A stretch of 50,512 bases of DNA from NCBI GenBank assembly GCA_001969505.1, contig LSSK01000313.1:1-50512 (forward strand). The letters run 5' to 3'. The notes beneath the pieces were generated by a model. That model worked only from the letters and a program-made list of their open reading frames with translations. It had not been told where the DNA came from and did no database searches. A program made the translations under genes and the position numbers. The stretch is from Zancudomyces culisetae. Lineage: Eukaryota > Kickxellomycota > Harpellomycetes > Harpellales > Legeriomycetaceae. Shown here piece after piece: positions 9,902 to 21,095 of the stretch; position 1 is the first letter of the stretch; every line of letters starts with the position of its first letter.

Positions 9902-11199
9902 TCAGTCCTCCATTATCTTGAACTATTAGACATAGGCGTTGCAAAAAAAAAAGGAAGGGTTAAAACTGTGATAACCAAATTTGATTCCATACGAATTCAA
10001 TATAGCGTAAAAAGTAAAGGCTTACATAGTTGCTTGGGACAATACCAGATTTCCCATCAGATTTCTTAGCACTCCACCATTTTCCTCTATCATCCAGGAT
10101 ATCCAACATCTCTCCCTTTTCAAATCCAAGTTCAGATGGATCGTCCGTTGGTGCATCTATTTTTAAAATTATTCTTTAACTTATCCCCAACATTATATAA
10201 AAATAGCAATAGAAAATGGTATACTAGTTAGAAATACATAATGATAAAAATTACATGAGTAAAGGGCAACGGCTCTGAATAGGATACCACCAGCATCAAA
10301 CTGATTCATTGAGTGTGTTTTTCCAAAGCTCAAGCTTCTGAAAAGTGCATTTGATGCCCTTACTTGTGTCGTATTTCGTGTATTGATTCTTCCTTCTGCT
10401 AGCTTAAATAAAGTCGTCTCCGTGCTTCCTCCCAAAATAAATGTCCAATATACCTATATATCACCATAATTATAAGTACTTTTTTTTAAAAAAATAAGAG
10501 CATATAGGCTGAGTGAAATTTGACTAGCATTAAAACTTTACCATTGCCACAATCATAATTATAAAACCGGAAGATAGGGTTTGGAGCGCTGCGACATTTG
10601 AGTCAAAGTAGTAATTTATATTTCCATAAATGATAGACATTAGGAATACGTTAAATGAAAGTGCCTATCATCAATTGTAAAGCGAGTAAAGATAAATTTG
10701 TAGTTGTTGCAATCTAGATATTTGCAAAAGCAAAGTATGTAAATTTACTTGTATATACAAAAAGAAGTGAAATTGTACTATAAAAATCTTACCACATTCC
10801 TATAATCCAAAATGAGATCAAACAAAATCAGAATCGCCAAAAATATGAGTTGGGCAGATACAAGTGCAATAACCACATAAGTGACGGAAACCACAGCCTT
10901 ATCCGAGGCAAGCGCACCCACTATGGATACCACCAATCCTATCTGTTATTGATAGTTAGTACTGTTAAAATTATGCATTTCGAAAGCCGCAGAAAAAGAA
11001 AACAAAATTAAACTAAACTAGTAGCAAAAACAAAAACAAAAACAAAAGCAAACTAAACTAGTAGCAAAAACAAAAACAAAAACAAAAGCAAAAACGGTCA
11101 AATTATAGTTTTTATATTAAAGAAAATAGTTACCAGCAATAATAGGAAGCTTGAGGTATATACCGGATTGTATATTAACTTTTTAAATCTGGAATCCAT
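9902..11199 (-). CDS. SHO1: SHO1-like osmosensor: four transmembrane segments plus C-terminal SH3
   Basis: In yeast, Sho1 is a plasma-membrane sensor/adaptor of the HOG osmostress and invasive-growth MAPK pathways; its SH3 domain binds the MAPKK Pbs2. Six exons on the minus strand, all phase-consistent: 11134-11199, 10793-10942, 10542-10664, 10255-10453, 10026-10156 and 9902-9922, giving 229 aa. The order matches the family: a short cytosolic N-terminus (MDSRFKKLIYNPVYTSSF), four closely spaced hydrophobic helices within about residues 16-121, a short linker, then an SH3 domain from about residue 171. SH3 hallmarks are visible: ALYSY, the acidic RT loop with DDPSELGFEKGE, the WW pair in GKWWSAKK, and GIVPSNY. 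The last exon is 21 nt and codes only FKIMED. It is shorter than yeast Sho1 (367 aa), mainly through a short linker. Confidence 0.88.
11010..11089. repeat. Tandem 40-bp duplication in SHO1 intron 1
   Basis: A 40-bp unit beginning AAACTAAACTAGTAGC followed by CAAAAA repeats occurs twice head to tail, at 11010-11049 and 11050-11089, apparently identical. It lies wholly inside the first intron of the SHO1-like gene (10943-11133). Perfect identity suggests a recent duplication. Confidence 0.9.
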
Positions 11200-11664
11200 T
11201 CTGCCTTTTCTCTCTATCGTAACTTGAAGTTAAAATAAATTATTGTATAAGAGACAAATATGTATCTTTCAGCTTTTGGTTTACTAATAAATTTTATTGC
11301 AGATATAGCAGGGTTGAGTTTAGTATTAGAAGCCCCTCAAAGCAACTCGGAGTTAACTTTTTTTTTATGGGGACATTGATGATCAACTATCGAGAAGTTC
11401 AGCAAACCGCTTTATCATATACTTTTAATTACCGGGTTATATTTCTACGATTCGCTGAAAATTAGCGTTTATTGGTAACATCGATAATTAGTGTTATAAT
11501 TTTAGTAAAATTAGAATACCATAGCTAATAATTACAAGCTAATTACCATTGGTGCGGGATGAAGGTGCTGTAAAGATGCGCAATATTACTTTATACATTT
11601 CACTTAGCACATAAAAAGTATTAACGTAAAACAAATACATACACTGTAATTACAAATAAAAGGT
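11200..11664. other. Intergenic between SHO1-like and ABCA genes
   Basis: AT-rich, no coding signal seen. Both flanking genes are on the minus strand, so this should hold the SHO1 promoter and the ABCA 3' untranslated region. Confidence 0.5.
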
Positions 11665-14600
11665 TCATTCATAGGCATCAGCATCCTCTTCACCTATGAC
11701 CCTCAAGAACACTTCGTCTAGCGAGGTCTGGCTGATCCCCCAATCTTCAATAAAATAGGCGGACTTGTTTACGCTAAGCTCTCTAAATATGGTGGACAAG
11801 AACCCTGTTTGTGTGCTAAACTCCCAAGTTATAATATTAGAGAAACTATCAATGATTCTCCCATTATTTTTTAATAACCTGCCAATGTACTCTTTACAAT
11901 TTTCGATATGCTGAGACTTGGTATATACCGAAAGTAAATATCCATTTCCATAAAGCTGGCGGAGCTCGACTGGTGATCCGAGACACCGCATGGTTCCTTT
12001 AGCCATTATTCCGATTTTGTCGCAGAGTACCTCGGCTTCCTCCATGCTATGTGTGCTGATGACAATGGTCTTATCCTTCTTACCATCTTCTATAACTTTC
12101 CAAACAGTTCTGCGTACTTCAGGATCCAACCCTGTTGTAGGCTCATCAAGAAATACAACCGTAGGATTTCCCACAAAGGAAATGGCTATACTTAGCCTGC
12201 GCTTTTGTCCACCCGAAAGATGCTTTGCTTCCACTTCAGCAAACTCTTTCAGGTCCACACTGGCAATTACTTTGCTTACTACATTTTTTTCCATTTGCGG
12301 AGATATGCCTTTCAGTCTTGCAAAAAAATAAAGATGCTCCGAAACAGTAAGGTTATCCCAAAGAATGTCGTGTTGGGGACATATGCCAATATGACGGTAG
12401 ACCTGTGCAGTTTCAGTATTTATATCAAATCCTGCGATTTTTGCTGTTCCGGAACTCAGTTTGTACATTCCAGACACAATGGAAATAACTGTCGTTTTTC
12501 CGGCACCATTAGGTCCTAGGAGCCCGAAAATTTGTCCTTTGTCAACAGCAAGTGTGACATCTTTTACAGCAAGCTTTCCTGTTGGGTAAATTTTACGAAG
12601 TCCCTTAAATACCAATGGCGTATCTTTTGTGTATTCACCATTCATTACTCTTTCTCTCTCATTTTTAACATAGACATCCTCATATTCTAGCTCTGTTTTA
12701 TCAAGCGCACCCAACCTCGCTACTTCAAGGTCTTTTCTCCTGAAAAAGTCTGAAATAAAAAAATGCCATGGTTTTTTGATCCCGTATTCCGATGGCAAAA
12801 CCTGATTGAGGTACAGTGCCAAAAGGAGATACACAAACCAACCAATAAGGAGCGCCATGAGACAAGAAAAAACCTCATCGCCTGGCACAATGTCTGAAAG
12901 TGTGTATGCAGGTCTAATGGTTGAGATAGATGCACCATTCAGTAAATCTAACACCCTAAAGGCTGCAAATGGAGGCCAGATAAGGTATGCCAACGGCACA
13001 CCAGTGGGTATGATCTGTGAAATCGCATTGTTGATTCCTACGCTCCAAATAACCACAAGGTAGGTTATTACAAATGCCGAGCGGCTCCCTTTGAATATCG
13101 AGCTAAAGAAAAAGGCCAACGCGATTTGGACGTTGCTCCACAAGAAAAGCAGTAATACTAGTACTGAACTGCCTGTCTTTGTGAAGAGTTCCAATTTAAA
13201 TGCATATCCTCCCACCAAAAAGAAAAAGAAACATAAAACTGAAAGGATGAGGAAATGGACATAATTTGCAATATAATATGTGTAAAGTTTAAGTCCATTC
13301 ATTTGCATCAACACCACAATTCGTGCTTCCTTTTCTTTGACAAGCATAAGTGTGAATACAGCTATTAGCGAGGATATTCCTAGAGGGTTCAATAGAGCTC
13401 CAATTAATGCACTTATAGGCACTCTATAGCCTTGAAAAAATGCCTGTGGCATTGCTAATAGCCCATGTGATATTGTAGCACCCTGATCATTGCTAGCTGC
13501 TCTAAATAGCCCATTTCCTAGCTGCGTTTGTTGTACTATCATTCTATCTATCGTTTCAGGAAATAAGCCAACCGAACTTATTTGAGAGTTGGTGCCTGTC
13601 TGTAACGTGTACTTCCAGCGCATGTTTTCGTTGTCTGCTTCATCAAAAATGATTGCACCCCAAGGTAATAGTTCCAGTATACGTCCGACAATTGAAAAGT
13701 ATCTTAGCATTTGGTTTCTGTTGTTCTGGTTGTTTGGGTTTAAACCCAAAACATAAAACTCACTGGGATCAATATCGGAAAGCTGGGATTTTATATTGGT
13801 GATGATATCCTTTAGTCTTGCGTCTATTTCTAGCGTAGTGGTATTGTCAAAACTCATCGTGTCAAACCACGGTGCTGCAACTAACTTATTTGGTGCATAC
13901 GTGCTGATCCCTGCAACATTTAGCTCACCAACACCCATCCAAAAATTGGTGTCCAAACCTCCCAATATTCCTGTCGAGTTTCTAGAGTTTAAACTGTTCT
14001 GGACTTTGTCGCTGGATATAATCTGTTGAATCCCTGAGATGCTGGAGTTATTGGTGTCAAGAATCGATGAAACCGAAAGAGGAATCGGTTCCACTTTCCC
14101 CAGACGTCCTACCTGACCATTTGGGGAATCACGAACCAACGACCAGTGAAGTTTCTGGTTTAAGAGATATTTCACTACATTGTTTGCAAGAAAACCTTGT
14201 CCAAACCATCCACCAAGAGGCTCAGGTTTTCCTGTACTTATTGAGGGTGTATTAAATATTGCATTTTATTATGAGTAAGAAAGAAATGACAACTTTTAAT
14301 GTATTTATTTCAACTGTAATATAGAGCTTTACTTACGTGTCTAATCTCACGGAAAGCGGCACTCGAGGGTCGTTTTTATATGGTGATGAAAAAGAATAAG
14401 TGTGTTCAAACTCCCATGCACAACTGGGAGTTCTATCCGCAAGCGTAAACATTCTAAACGTTCTTGTTTGATCTACTACATTCACTGGTAGGATGTAACT
14501 ATTTGTAACATTAAATTTTCTGTTCCTGTACTTTGGATTGAAAGTATCACCAGAAACCGCAGGAATATCATTCCGTGACTTTGGTGGACTGGGCATATTG

Positions 14601-14842
14601 TAAGCGTCTGTATAGGCGATATTGGCGCACATCAAGTAACTTGATGCTACAAATCCCTTTGAAATAACATTTCTCAAGATTATTCCCAACACTGCTGCCG
14701 TAGTAACCATTAACAGTGGACACAATATCACACAAAATACATTTACCACTATCTGTCGTTTTTGATAGACAACTTTACTTCTTGCTAGTGCTCTCAGCTG
14801 ATACGACTTTCTTTTCAAAGCTATTTCCGAGTTATCGACCAT
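11665..14842 (-). CDS. ABC transporter, subfamily A, half-size
   Basis: Membrane ATPase of the ABCA family, whose members mostly move lipids across membranes. Two exons (14337-14842 and 11665-14236, intron 14237-14336) join in phase to 1025 aa. Layout: an N-terminal transmembrane helix (about residues 33-58), a large lumenal/extracellular domain with several N-glycosylation sequons, a cluster of about six helices (about residues 440-650, preceded by the family-typical KEKEARIVVLMQMNGLK), then one nucleotide-binding domain. Walker A GPNGAGKTT lies at about 743, signature LSGGQKRR at about 842, Walker B VVFLDEPTTGLDPE at about 863, and the H-loop STHSMEEAEV follows. One TMD plus one NBD makes it a half transporter that should dimerise, unlike the full-length mammalian ABCA proteins. 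Substrate unknown. Confidence 0.93.
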
Positions 14843-15972
14843 GATTGAGGTTGATTAGGTGGATAAAAAATGTGACTGTGTATAACTCCCATCCATAGAT
14901 AAGAGCTAAAAATATAGTACACTCGAACTAATATTTAATTTAATGATGTTTTTATACTGTTCTTTGTAAATAAAAGAGTCAAGGGGGGAAAACAAAACAA
15001 AACAGAATATTAACAATGAGCGTTTTTTTTTATAAATGCTGATTCATTACTGATTTATTACTAATTTATAATTTTCGTGGGTTATTACAAATCCAATATC
15101 TGGGGTTGGATAAACGTTGGATAACAAAGATACACTGAAGCCTAAAAAACAACGATATGTAGAGACTCCTCACATGACTGGATCAAAAAAGTTAAAGGTA
15201 GTGAATGCCTTGTTATTTATGGCTCTGTATATAGGTTTGCATCTAAATATTTTATATCATTATTTATTTAGTTAGCTTCTTAATAACGATAAATCTTAAT
15301 GTAATAATAACATACTAATAATGATAATCTGAATTCTCCCTCATCTTTAGGTCTTGAAACTCCCTAGTATAAAAAACTATAATAAACCAATTCTTTTCAG
15401 AAAGTAAAAACTTAGGACTTTATCATATGACTAGTAATAATTAACTTGGTTTATAAAATAGAACTGATAACGACTTTCTCAGTTCACACGTCTGATGCCT
15501 TATGTGATCTTTGGTTACCGATCTCTGGTTTTCAATATTAAACTACACGGATAGTTCATTAGAAAAACGTAGCAAGCCCAGCTTTGTTGCAAGCGTTTTA
15601 ACCAAAAGAACTTTCCTCATCCTTAATATTTGAACAAAGCTAACTTTATATTTATGGAAATTACAAATCATAGAGGCCAAGAAAGGAGCAAAAAAATAAA
15701 AATGACACTGGTATTTCGGTTTACAACACTAACCCATGCTTTATAAACCCATTAGTAGGCGTTTGCTCTTTCTATGCTGATAGAGTAATGTATGGGGTGG
15801 TCTTTGATGTTTTGTGTGATGTTTGCTTCATAATCTCATTATGCAAAAGCAATAAAATAAATAGGCGTGGTGTCATCTTTGGGTAATAAGAGACAGTACG
15901 TGACGGGTTTAGATTACAAATTTAGTCTCATCTACTATTGACAAAAATGAAAAGTCTCTTTTCCAACAATTT
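14843..15972. other. Intergenic, with one small candidate ORF
   Basis: AT-rich region upstream of the ABCA gene. Nothing recognisable apart from the small membrane-type ORF at 15174-15275 listed separately. Confidence 0.4.
15174..15275 (+). CDS. Candidate small membrane protein (33 aa), unverified
   Basis: ATG at 15174 opens a short frame reading MTGSKKLKVVNALLFMALYI and a Leu/Tyr-rich end, stop at 15273-15275. The same frame is open upstream to about 15113 (KPKKQRYVETPHMTG) without a start, so this may be the last exon of a spliced gene. One basic N-terminal patch and one hydrophobic helix are visible. No family recognised. AT-rich DNA readily yields such ORFs, so confidence is low. Confidence 0.25.
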   Translation: MTGSKKLKVVNALLFMALYIGLHLNILYHYLFS

Positions 15973-16101
15973 TTAGCCTAGGCTCGGCAAGGTTGCTAGG
16001 TTCCTACCCAAAATAAATGCAACAGCTGCTTTAAGTTTCTTATATTTAGCATCACGCGCACCAATTGCAAAGATATGATGCAAATATTTCCACAAATTCA
16101 T
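15973..16101 (-). CDS. Candidate small protein (42 aa), unverified
   Basis: ATG at 16101, stop at 15973. It reads MNLWKYLHHIFAIGARDAKY, then a Lys/Ala-rich helix and RNLATLPSLG. Composition (Ala, Gly, Arg, Lys, few Asn/Ile) is better than expected of random AT-rich sequence. It lies 211 bp downstream of the phosphopantetheinyl transferase stop on the same strand, so it could also be an alternative 3' exon. Function unknown. Confidence 0.3.
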   Translation of the reverse strand: MNLWKYLHHIFAIGARDAKYKKLKAAVAFILGRNLATLPSLG

Positions 16102-16312
16102 ACTTTTATCTTCAAAAAAAGTAATAAACATCCAGTGTTAATAAAACACTCGGGGTAGACTATAGAGGAAAAAAAACAGTACATACATGAAAACCAAAAA
16201 ATACACAAGACGTGTCAAAGTTGAGATTTAAACTACTGCATGGATATAGCAAAATGTCAAATTAAAAGCCATAAATTAGAAAACATGTCTATCCTACAGG
16301 CATGTGCTGGAA

Positions 16313-17579
16313 CTAATTGTGTTCAGGTATTTGTGATTTAATAAAATCCCATTCCACAACTTTGACCGAAAAGTCATCAAAGCAGCTGCAGAGTTGATGC
16401 AATGGGCATTTTGTTGCTACAGCAAAGATATGCGTGGCGAGAGTATTGCCTGTTTTTACGCACCACGAACTTTTGTTAACGCTGTCGAATACCTATTTCG
16501 TTACAATTAACCAGTATACAATTGTATATGTCAGCAGCACCAAAAAAAAAACATTCTGAAAACCTAAACAATAAACAAAACTACCTTAAATACGTTGTTT
16601 TTGATAGCGTTGGGATTATAGGATATAGATTTGTAATCCATACCCAATCCTATGCCAGTTTGCTTGGATATGGCCTCTTTTACCGCCCAACATGTGAATA
16701 ATATCTCTTCTGCTTGTTTGTATAGACCCATATTAACTAGATCCGTTATACAAGAAACTTCGGCAAGGCTAAACTATAATTAGTTAAGTGAAAAAGAATA
16801 TAAAACTTTTAAAGCTTATATTTTTGTATTTAAAGAATGGATAATTTAGGTAAAAGACCTGTTTGTTTAAAATATGTATAGTTTACTTGAGAACCGAGTT
16901 CGTTTAAAAAGGTAAGTAAATGTGTGTTTCTAGGAACAGAAACGTGTGTGATATCGACACCCAACTCATTTTTTTGATCCACCCCAACTAACACCCATGG
17001 CCAATCATGCGAAATGTTAAAGTGTAAGGTACCCCATTCATCAAGAAACTTTTGGCTCTATGGTAGTATGTGTTATAAGGTTACTCCCTTTGTGAGCTTA
17101 AAAGTTGCCCAATATCTTTTCCAGGATTTATAGCCAATACGTCGAAATATGCTAATATATACACATATGGGGAGGGAGAAAGGAAGTAGTTACAAATTGT
17201 GGCTTGCCAAACTCTCCATTCCAAAACTCAACCGCGTTCCATAGTTCAAGTCTCTTTGATACGCCCTCGTTGTCCTCGGTACTTAGTAACTGGTTTTGTG
17301 TCATTACGCGCAAAATGAGCCGACTGACCATATGCATTATTGCGTCAGATTTTTTTTTAAATGAGGATGCTTTTTGTTGTTCAAGTTCGCTTAACCATGT
17401 TCGAAGATTCTGAAACTCCTAGTTATGTGTTAGTTGCGTTAGAGTCCTTTTTATAATAGTCGCATGTAAGATTTAATATGTATTAATGATTTATGGAAGA
17501 GTTTCAATTGGGATAACATTTATATTTAATCTACCGTATCAAAATCAACATCCTGGACATTTACGGCCCATACTAGCAT
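16313..17579 (-). CDS. LYS5: 4'-phosphopantetheinyl transferase (Lys5/AASDHPPT type)
   Basis: Transfers the phosphopantetheine arm of CoA to a serine of carrier domains; in fungi the Lys5 type activates alpha-aminoadipate reductase for lysine synthesis, and related enzymes serve fatty-acid and polyketide synthases. Five exons: 17535-17579, 17194-17418, 16887-17057, 16585-16773 and 16313-16492, all phase 0, giving 269 aa. Family hallmarks appear in order: an N-terminal MLVWAVNV strand, the FNISHDWPWVLVGVD stretch, ELGVDI with the Mg-binding Asp, then TCWAVKEAISKQTGIGL, which is the W-x-x-K-E-A motif holding the catalytic Glu and Lys, and a C-terminal beta region. Size matches the two-subdomain Sfp/AASDHPPT class. 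Which carrier it serves here is inference. Confidence 0.9.
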
Positions 17580-18015
17580 TGTGTACGTTTAGTGTAGTGT
17601 ATATAGATGGGTTTTTTAAAATAAGCCACCATTTGGCCTGTTGTTAGGTAAATATTTTTTGTTTCCGCTTTTGCTGAATAAATGATATTGTCATCAATTT
17701 CTGACACCCAAAGATCCACGAACTAAAAAAAATCTTGGTGTATGAAAATAAGGCGTCCGCGATATAGTCTGAATCGCCTAACATATTTTATTAAACCAAT
17801 TACATTTCCGCTTCGGAGGTGTAGAAAATCATTAAAAATTTTTTTTTAGTTGCAGACCAGTGTTAAAAGTTTTTTTTTAAATGGTAATAAATTGGAAAAA
17901 TAAAAATTGAAATTCCAACGCAAATCGAGCGATTAATATTGTGAACGAAGAGAAAAATCAAATCAGGGGCACTGTAGACGATAAATAAAGCTAAAGATAT
18001 AATATACTAGGAAAA
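17580..18015. other. Intergenic, divergent promoter region
   Basis: AT-rich stretch with T runs between the divergent phosphopantetheinyl transferase and RPB5 genes; no coding signal seen. Probably holds both promoters. Confidence 0.5.
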
Positions 18016-19233
18016 ATGGACACCGATACCAGAGAAATCTCAAGGATGTGGAGAGTGTATAAAACTGTCCATCAAATGTGTAGGGATAGGGTAGGTGTTT
18101 TCATCATACTCTCACGAATTCTGTCTTTTGAATGTATGTTTTATGGAAATTTTGAACCTAGATTCTGGATGGAAAACTATAATAGGGATATTTAGTTGGA
18201 CAAAGAGATTTGGACAGAGATTTAAATTCATTCAAGGAAGAATTTGCACCCAACAATGCAGTAGAGTAAGATTTTTTTGTAAAATTCGAATGGTGTTATT
18301 AATATTATGACAGGCTCAAAAGGACAAATTGATGAGAGAGCGAGATTGTGCATTTGTATATATCTGCGTATACCTAGCTTGTGATAAAAAAATACTTTAC
18401 TTATTTGTTTATAACTTGTGGTAAAACATAGTCGAAACAGATTGACTTTTTTGGTTCAAAAGAGAGATGATCCCTCAGATCAGATGCTTGTATTTTTTCC
18501 AGAAGATACCTCTGTAGGAATAAAGCCGATTAGAACGTGAGTACAGCGTTTTGGATATATTCTCGCTTTTTCATTTTAAACGAATCAAAGCAACACCTAC
18601 GCATTATTCCACAAAAATGTATATTTAAAACATGAGGCATAAAAAAACTAAAACATTGGTTGTACTTGTGCAATTGCAAATAGATATGCAGAAAAGATGG
18701 TTGCTCAGGGAGTGACAAGGGGAATAATCGTTTACAGAAACAGCATCACACCATCAGCAAATAAGGTAATTTTATTTGCTTTTCTTTTTATTATTCACTT
18801 GGTTCTAACCGGATAAAACTTTTGTTGAATAGATTTTGTCACAAATGTCTTCAAAATACCAAATCGAAGCATTTAACGAGGCAGATCTCTTGGTAAATAT
18901 AACACATCATGAGTTGGTTCCTAAGCATGTAATTCTAAGTACCGAGGAAAAGACAACGCTGCTCAAAAGATAGTAAGTTCACACTATTTTTTTTACTATA
19001 GCTGTAATTAGTCTGGGTTTGCAATGTTATAACATTTCTTGTAATATTCTTTAACATGGTTTCCTTGCTTCTTAATACGCTAAACTAGCCATTTGAAAGA
19101 ATCACAACTACCAAGAATTCAAGTTACAGATCCTGTGGCCAGATATTACGGAATGAAGAGAGGTCAAGTTGTAAAAATTATCCGAGCCTCTGAAACTGCC
19201 GGAAGATATCTAACTTATAGGCTCTGTCTATAA
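18016..19233 (+). CDS. RPB5: RNA polymerase I/II/III common subunit RPB5 (RPABC1)
   Basis: Shared jaw subunit of all three nuclear RNA polymerases. Six exons: 18016-18090, 18186-18265, 18432-18536, 18684-18765, 18833-18972 and 19089-19233, phase-consistent, 208 aa (yeast 215, human 210). The N-terminal module starts [20 protein letters not shown] and reads on to DRGYLV. The conserved C-terminal assembly module is nearly family consensus: [56 protein letters not shown] and YRLCL. The exon 2/3 acceptor has two in-phase options (18431 or 18443). I prefer 18431 because the extra residues fit the fission-yeast protein length. Confidence 0.95.
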
Positions 19234-19611
19234 TTTATTCCAACCTTCTCTTTTTTCTTTTATTTTCCCCTTCACTGGTGTTCTGTATATTTTTCTTTTC
19301 CTGGCATCCTTTCTCAAGTTCACTAGAGAACATATCGGGCAACCCTGAGAAAGAAGCAAATCACATATCCGACCTCCTCTAGTGAATATAAGTTTCGCTG
19401 ATTGTCTATTCTATTGGTATGCTCTCTGATTTATTTTATATTTTTTCAATAAACTCAATCTGAGATTCCTTTTTTTCGATATTCTCAGGAATAGTTTGAA
19501 GCTTCAAATATTGGAAATATCGTAGTATACAGTAGTTATCAAGTATAATACAAGAAAAAAAAAAGAAAGGGAAAGAAAAGGAAAGGAAAAAGAATATATA
19601 CAAGTTGTAGG

Positions 19612-20343
19612 CTACCCAGAAAAGCTAAAAGTGTCTGCACTCGTCTTATAATGCAACATTTCGCTCGTGTGCTGAATAGCACCCAATTCTAGTAATGCGT
19701 CAAGGATTTTTTTTAGGCTTTTGCTGGTTACCTCGCCGCCTATTTCACTTTGCAGCCTACCAAATGAAACCCCCTCGACTCTATTTGAAAACCTGTCTAT
19801 GAGTTTGTACACAGCCGACATTGGATTCTTTTTAAATGCCTTTTCCCTTATGGCCATGTTTGATGTATTTAATTCAGAATGATCGCAATCAGTACCAGCT
19901 GTGTCGAGCTTTATCCTTTTGGAGGGGTATTCTTTGGTGCTAATGTACTCGAGTATGACCGAAAGCCCATGATGAGTAATCTCATTATAATCACATATTG
20001 GTCTGATGTTGTGTGCAATTAGGATACGTTCTCCGAAATTTTCATGCACCTCGCCGATAATTCGAACATATTTGTTCTTGAAAATTTCAAGATCACCATC
20101 TAATTCTTTCCCATAAAAGATGTTGTACTCTTCTTTCAGATGAACAAACACATATCCGGTTTCGTCTTCAATAATGTATTCTGCAGTATTCGACTTGTTG
20201 TTTATACTTGTGACAACACCTACAATCTCAACCAACTTGAGTTCTTCGTTATGAAAATAAAACTTTTTTATTTTTTCCGAATACTTTGCTTTGAACACCT
20301 GTTTGATTTTAATGGGCTTAATTCTAACCTGCTCTGCATCCAT
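19612..20343 (-). CDS. RFA2: Replication protein A 32-kDa subunit (Rfa2/RPA2)
   Basis: Middle subunit of the RPA single-stranded-DNA-binding complex used in replication, repair and recombination. Single exon, 243 aa. The OB fold spans about residues 35-130 (LVEIVGVVTSINNKSNTAEY, then a TGYVFVHL strand and KYVRIIGEV). A C-terminal winged-helix domain follows (MSAVYKLIDRFSNRVEGVSF to the end), the module that contacts repair factors. The protein begins directly at RIKPIKIKQVF and lacks the Gly/Ser-rich N-terminal tail of about 30 residues that is phosphorylated in yeast and animals. An in-frame stop precludes a longer single-exon start close upstream only if no intron is present; I see no upstream exon. 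Confidence 0.88.
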   Translation of the reverse strand: MDAEQVRIKPIKIKQVFKAKYSEKIKKFYFHNEELKLVEIVGVVTSINNKSNTAEYIIEDETGYVFVHLKEEYNIFYGKELDGDLEIFKNKYVRIIGEVHENFGERILIAHNIRPICDYNEITHHGLSVILEYISTKEYPSKRIKLDTAGTDCDHSELNTSNMAIREKAFKKNPMSAVYKLIDRFSNRVEGVSFGRLQSEIGGEVTSKSLKKILDALLELGAIQHTSEMLHYKTSADTFSFSG

Positions 20344-21095
20344 ATTATGAATCGGTAGTGTAAAGATTGTTTTAAAGAGGGGAATTGAATGGTAGTATGA
20401 ACTCTATTTCAACACAAATTTTCCTCTTTTAGTTTTTGATTTCTTTATGATCACTGCCCCTGTATCAAATATCACTACTTAAAAGTTACCTATTCATTTC
20501 ACATTGACGTATTTTAATACCTCCTAACGATAGTTCTTTATGTATTTGAAGGATGCGTAGGTTTATGCGAAATATCTGAAATAAGGATCTGCCTCAAAAA
20601 TATCAAATCGTAGATTAAACAAAAATATTCAAATTGCGCTTGCGGATCAGCAATTCAATATCAACAGCATTGTCCTTTGATATTATTGTTAGCTATTTGG
20701 TATTTTGTTTGCTTTTGTTTTGAAATAAAGCAGATTCACGAAAACAGCTGAAATATCATGCAAGACATCAACTATTTCTTCAAGGATCGAATATAGAATT
20801 TATCACAACCCCTTTTGGGTGCTCAACCAATTTTTCTAATTGCTCAAGATTTTGAGCTAGAGTAAATAAATTTTAACACAAAGATATTGGGTTCATTGAA
20901 ATAATCAAACAGTTCGACTGACCAATAATGTCAATGGACAAATTAAATGCAAAAAAATTTTTTGTTAATGGTATTCAAGAAAATGAAACCCAAAATAAAA
21001 ATTAAAACGAATTTTTAGACATAGTAAGTTCTAAAAGGGCAAAATTTCCTTCTGTCGATATTTTGAATCTTAGAAGTAAAGGTTAGTTTGCAAAC
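20344..21095. other. Intergenic with two minus-strand coding-like fragments
   Basis: Between the Rfa2 and eS1 starts. On the minus strand 20780-20869 reads AQNLEQLEKLVEHPKGVV, and 20689-20796 in another frame reads LYSILEEIVDVLHDISAVFV then KTKANKIPNS to a stop. They overlap in different frames and no canonical intron joins them, so they look like one frameshifted or decayed coding segment. Otherwise AT-rich promoter-type sequence. Confidence 0.35.
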
